NCBI GenBank assembly: GCA_023426365.1
Contig: JAFAAW010000085.1
Location: 1-14,710, forward strand
Reading direction: 5' to 3'
DNA: 14,710 nt
From: Pseudomonadota bacterium
Lineage (GTDB): Bacteria; Pseudomonadota; Alphaproteobacteria; Rhodospirillales; Magnetospirillaceae
Shown in pieces: positions 13,944 to 14,710 of the stretch (positions within the stretch are counted from its first letter, which is position 1; the number at the start of each line of letters is the position of its first letter). The position numbers were made by a program, and so were the translations under genes. The notes beneath the pieces were generated by a model, which was given only the letters and a program-made list of their open reading frames with translations, ran no database searches and had not been told where the DNA came from.

Positions 13944-14710
13944 ATGTCCAACGATCTTCAGTCCTTTCTGAAAGCCCGCGATTTCCTGCTGGCCCATCGC
14001 ACCGATTACGCTACCGCCTATCGCGATTTCCGCTGGCCGCAGCTTTCCACCTTCAACTGGGCGCTCGATTATTTCGACGTCATGGCCAAGGACAACCACA
14101 AGCCCGCGCTGTGGATCGTGGACGACAACGGCGAGATCAAGTTGTCCTTCGCCGAGATGTCGGCGCGCTCCAACCAGGTCGCCAATTTCCTGCGCGCCCA
14201 GGGCGTGAAGCGCGGCGACGTCGTGCTGATGATGCTCAACAACGTGGTGCCGCTGTGGGAAACCATGCTGGCCTGCATCAAGCTGGGCGCCCAGATCATC
14301 CCCGCCACCACCCTGCTGGTGACCGAGGACCTCAAGGACCGCTTCGAGCGCGGCGGCGCCGCCCATGTGGTCGCCGGTGCCGACCAGACCGCCAAGTTCG
14401 ACGCGCTGGACAACCGGTTCACCAAGATCGTGGTGGGCGAGGCCCGCGACGGCTGGGTGAACTTCGACGAGGCCTACAAGGCCAGCGCCGACTTCGCCGC
14501 TGACGGCGTCACCAACGTCAACGACACCCTGCTGCTCTACTTCACCTCGGGCACCACGGCCAAGCCCAAGCTGGTGGCCCATTCCTACCAGTCCTATCCG
14601 GTCGGCCACCTGTCCACCATGTACTGGATCGGCCTGCAGCCGGGCGACATCCACCTCAACATCAGCTCGCCGGGCTGGGCCAAGCACGCGTGGTCCAACT
14701 TCTTCGCGCC
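13944..14710 (+). CDS. AMP-forming acyl-CoA ligase, N-terminal part
   Basis: Partial gene running off the right edge; 255 codons are visible. The family activates a carboxylic acid with ATP to an acyl-adenylate and then the acyl-CoA. Visible are an N-terminal helical segment, LSFAEMSARSNQVANFL, a GVKRGDVVLMMLNNVVPLWE stretch typical of adenylating enzymes, and the ATP phosphate loop TSGTTAKPK (residues 201-209), followed by a VAHSYQSYPVGHLSTMYW stretch and ISSPGWAKHAW. Position 206 of the loop is Ala where most relatives have Gly. The substrate cannot be told from this half; by context a short or branched acid (isobutyrate-type) is plausible. A GGGGAG ribosome site lies 7 bases before the ATG. 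It probably shares the icmF transcript, because no promoter element is seen in the gap. Confidence 0.9.
   Translation, partial: MSNDLQSFLKARDFLLAHRTDYATAYRDFRWPQLSTFNWALDYFDVMAKDNHKPALWIVDDNGEIKLSFAEMSARSNQVANFLRAQGVKRGDVVLMMLNNVVPLWETMLACIKLGAQIIPATTLLVTEDLKDRFERGGAAHVVAGADQTAKFDALDNRFTKIVVGEARDGWVNFDEAYKASADFAADGVTNVNDTLLLYFTSGTTAKPKLVAHSYQSYPVGHLSTMYWIGLQPGDIHLNISSPGWAKHAWSNFFA

Overview
The window is GC-rich bacterial chromosome with dense genes and Shine-Dalgarno starts. Gene content and protein flavour suggest an alphaproteobacterium of the Rhodospirillales (Magnetospirillum-like). That placement is an inference from the look of the proteins, not from a search. I see no phage, transposon, CRISPR, rRNA or tRNA sequence, and no gap without a gene exceeds 300 bases.

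Layout. On the minus strand: the N-terminal 136 codons of ETF-ubiquinone oxidoreductase (2-409) and a yjcH-actP pair (small membrane protein plus acetate-type symporter, 702-2674). On the plus strand: an operon of a large acyl-CoA dehydrogenase, a nitroreductase-family flavoprotein and a PaaI-type thioesterase (2963-5954). An AraC-family regulator lies convergent to it (5958-6983, minus). Divergent from the regulator is an operon of an HSD10-like SDR, a thiolase and a short-chain acyl-CoA dehydrogenase (7198-10407, plus), closed by a strong terminator. Then come a fused isobutyryl-CoA mutase, icmF (10583-13828), and the start of an acyl-CoA ligase (13944 to the window edge).

How they fit together. 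The set reads as catabolism of short and branched acyl-CoAs: uptake (ActP), activation (ligase), skeletal rearrangement (IcmF), dehydrogenation (two acyl-CoA dehydrogenases), 3-hydroxyacyl oxidation (SDR) and thiolysis. ETF-QO passes the dehydrogenase electrons to quinone. Enoyl-CoA hydratase, the ETF subunits and acs are not in the window.

Main discovery. All five promoter regions of the catabolic units carry the same composite element: (T/C)(G/T)GCAAA, then a degenerate TnTGAGCG box, then GACAT 30-31 bases after the start of GCAAA, then a TAnnnT -10-like hexamer 58-59 bases after the start of GCAAA. Two copies face away from each other between yjcH and the large dehydrogenase. This suggests one activator-dependent acyl-CoA regulon, and the local AraC-family protein is the obvious but unproven candidate regulator. 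Secondary points are a hairpin-rich, terminator-containing leader before ETF-QO and a perfect 17-bp palindrome next to the icmF element. The genes themselves belong to known families.
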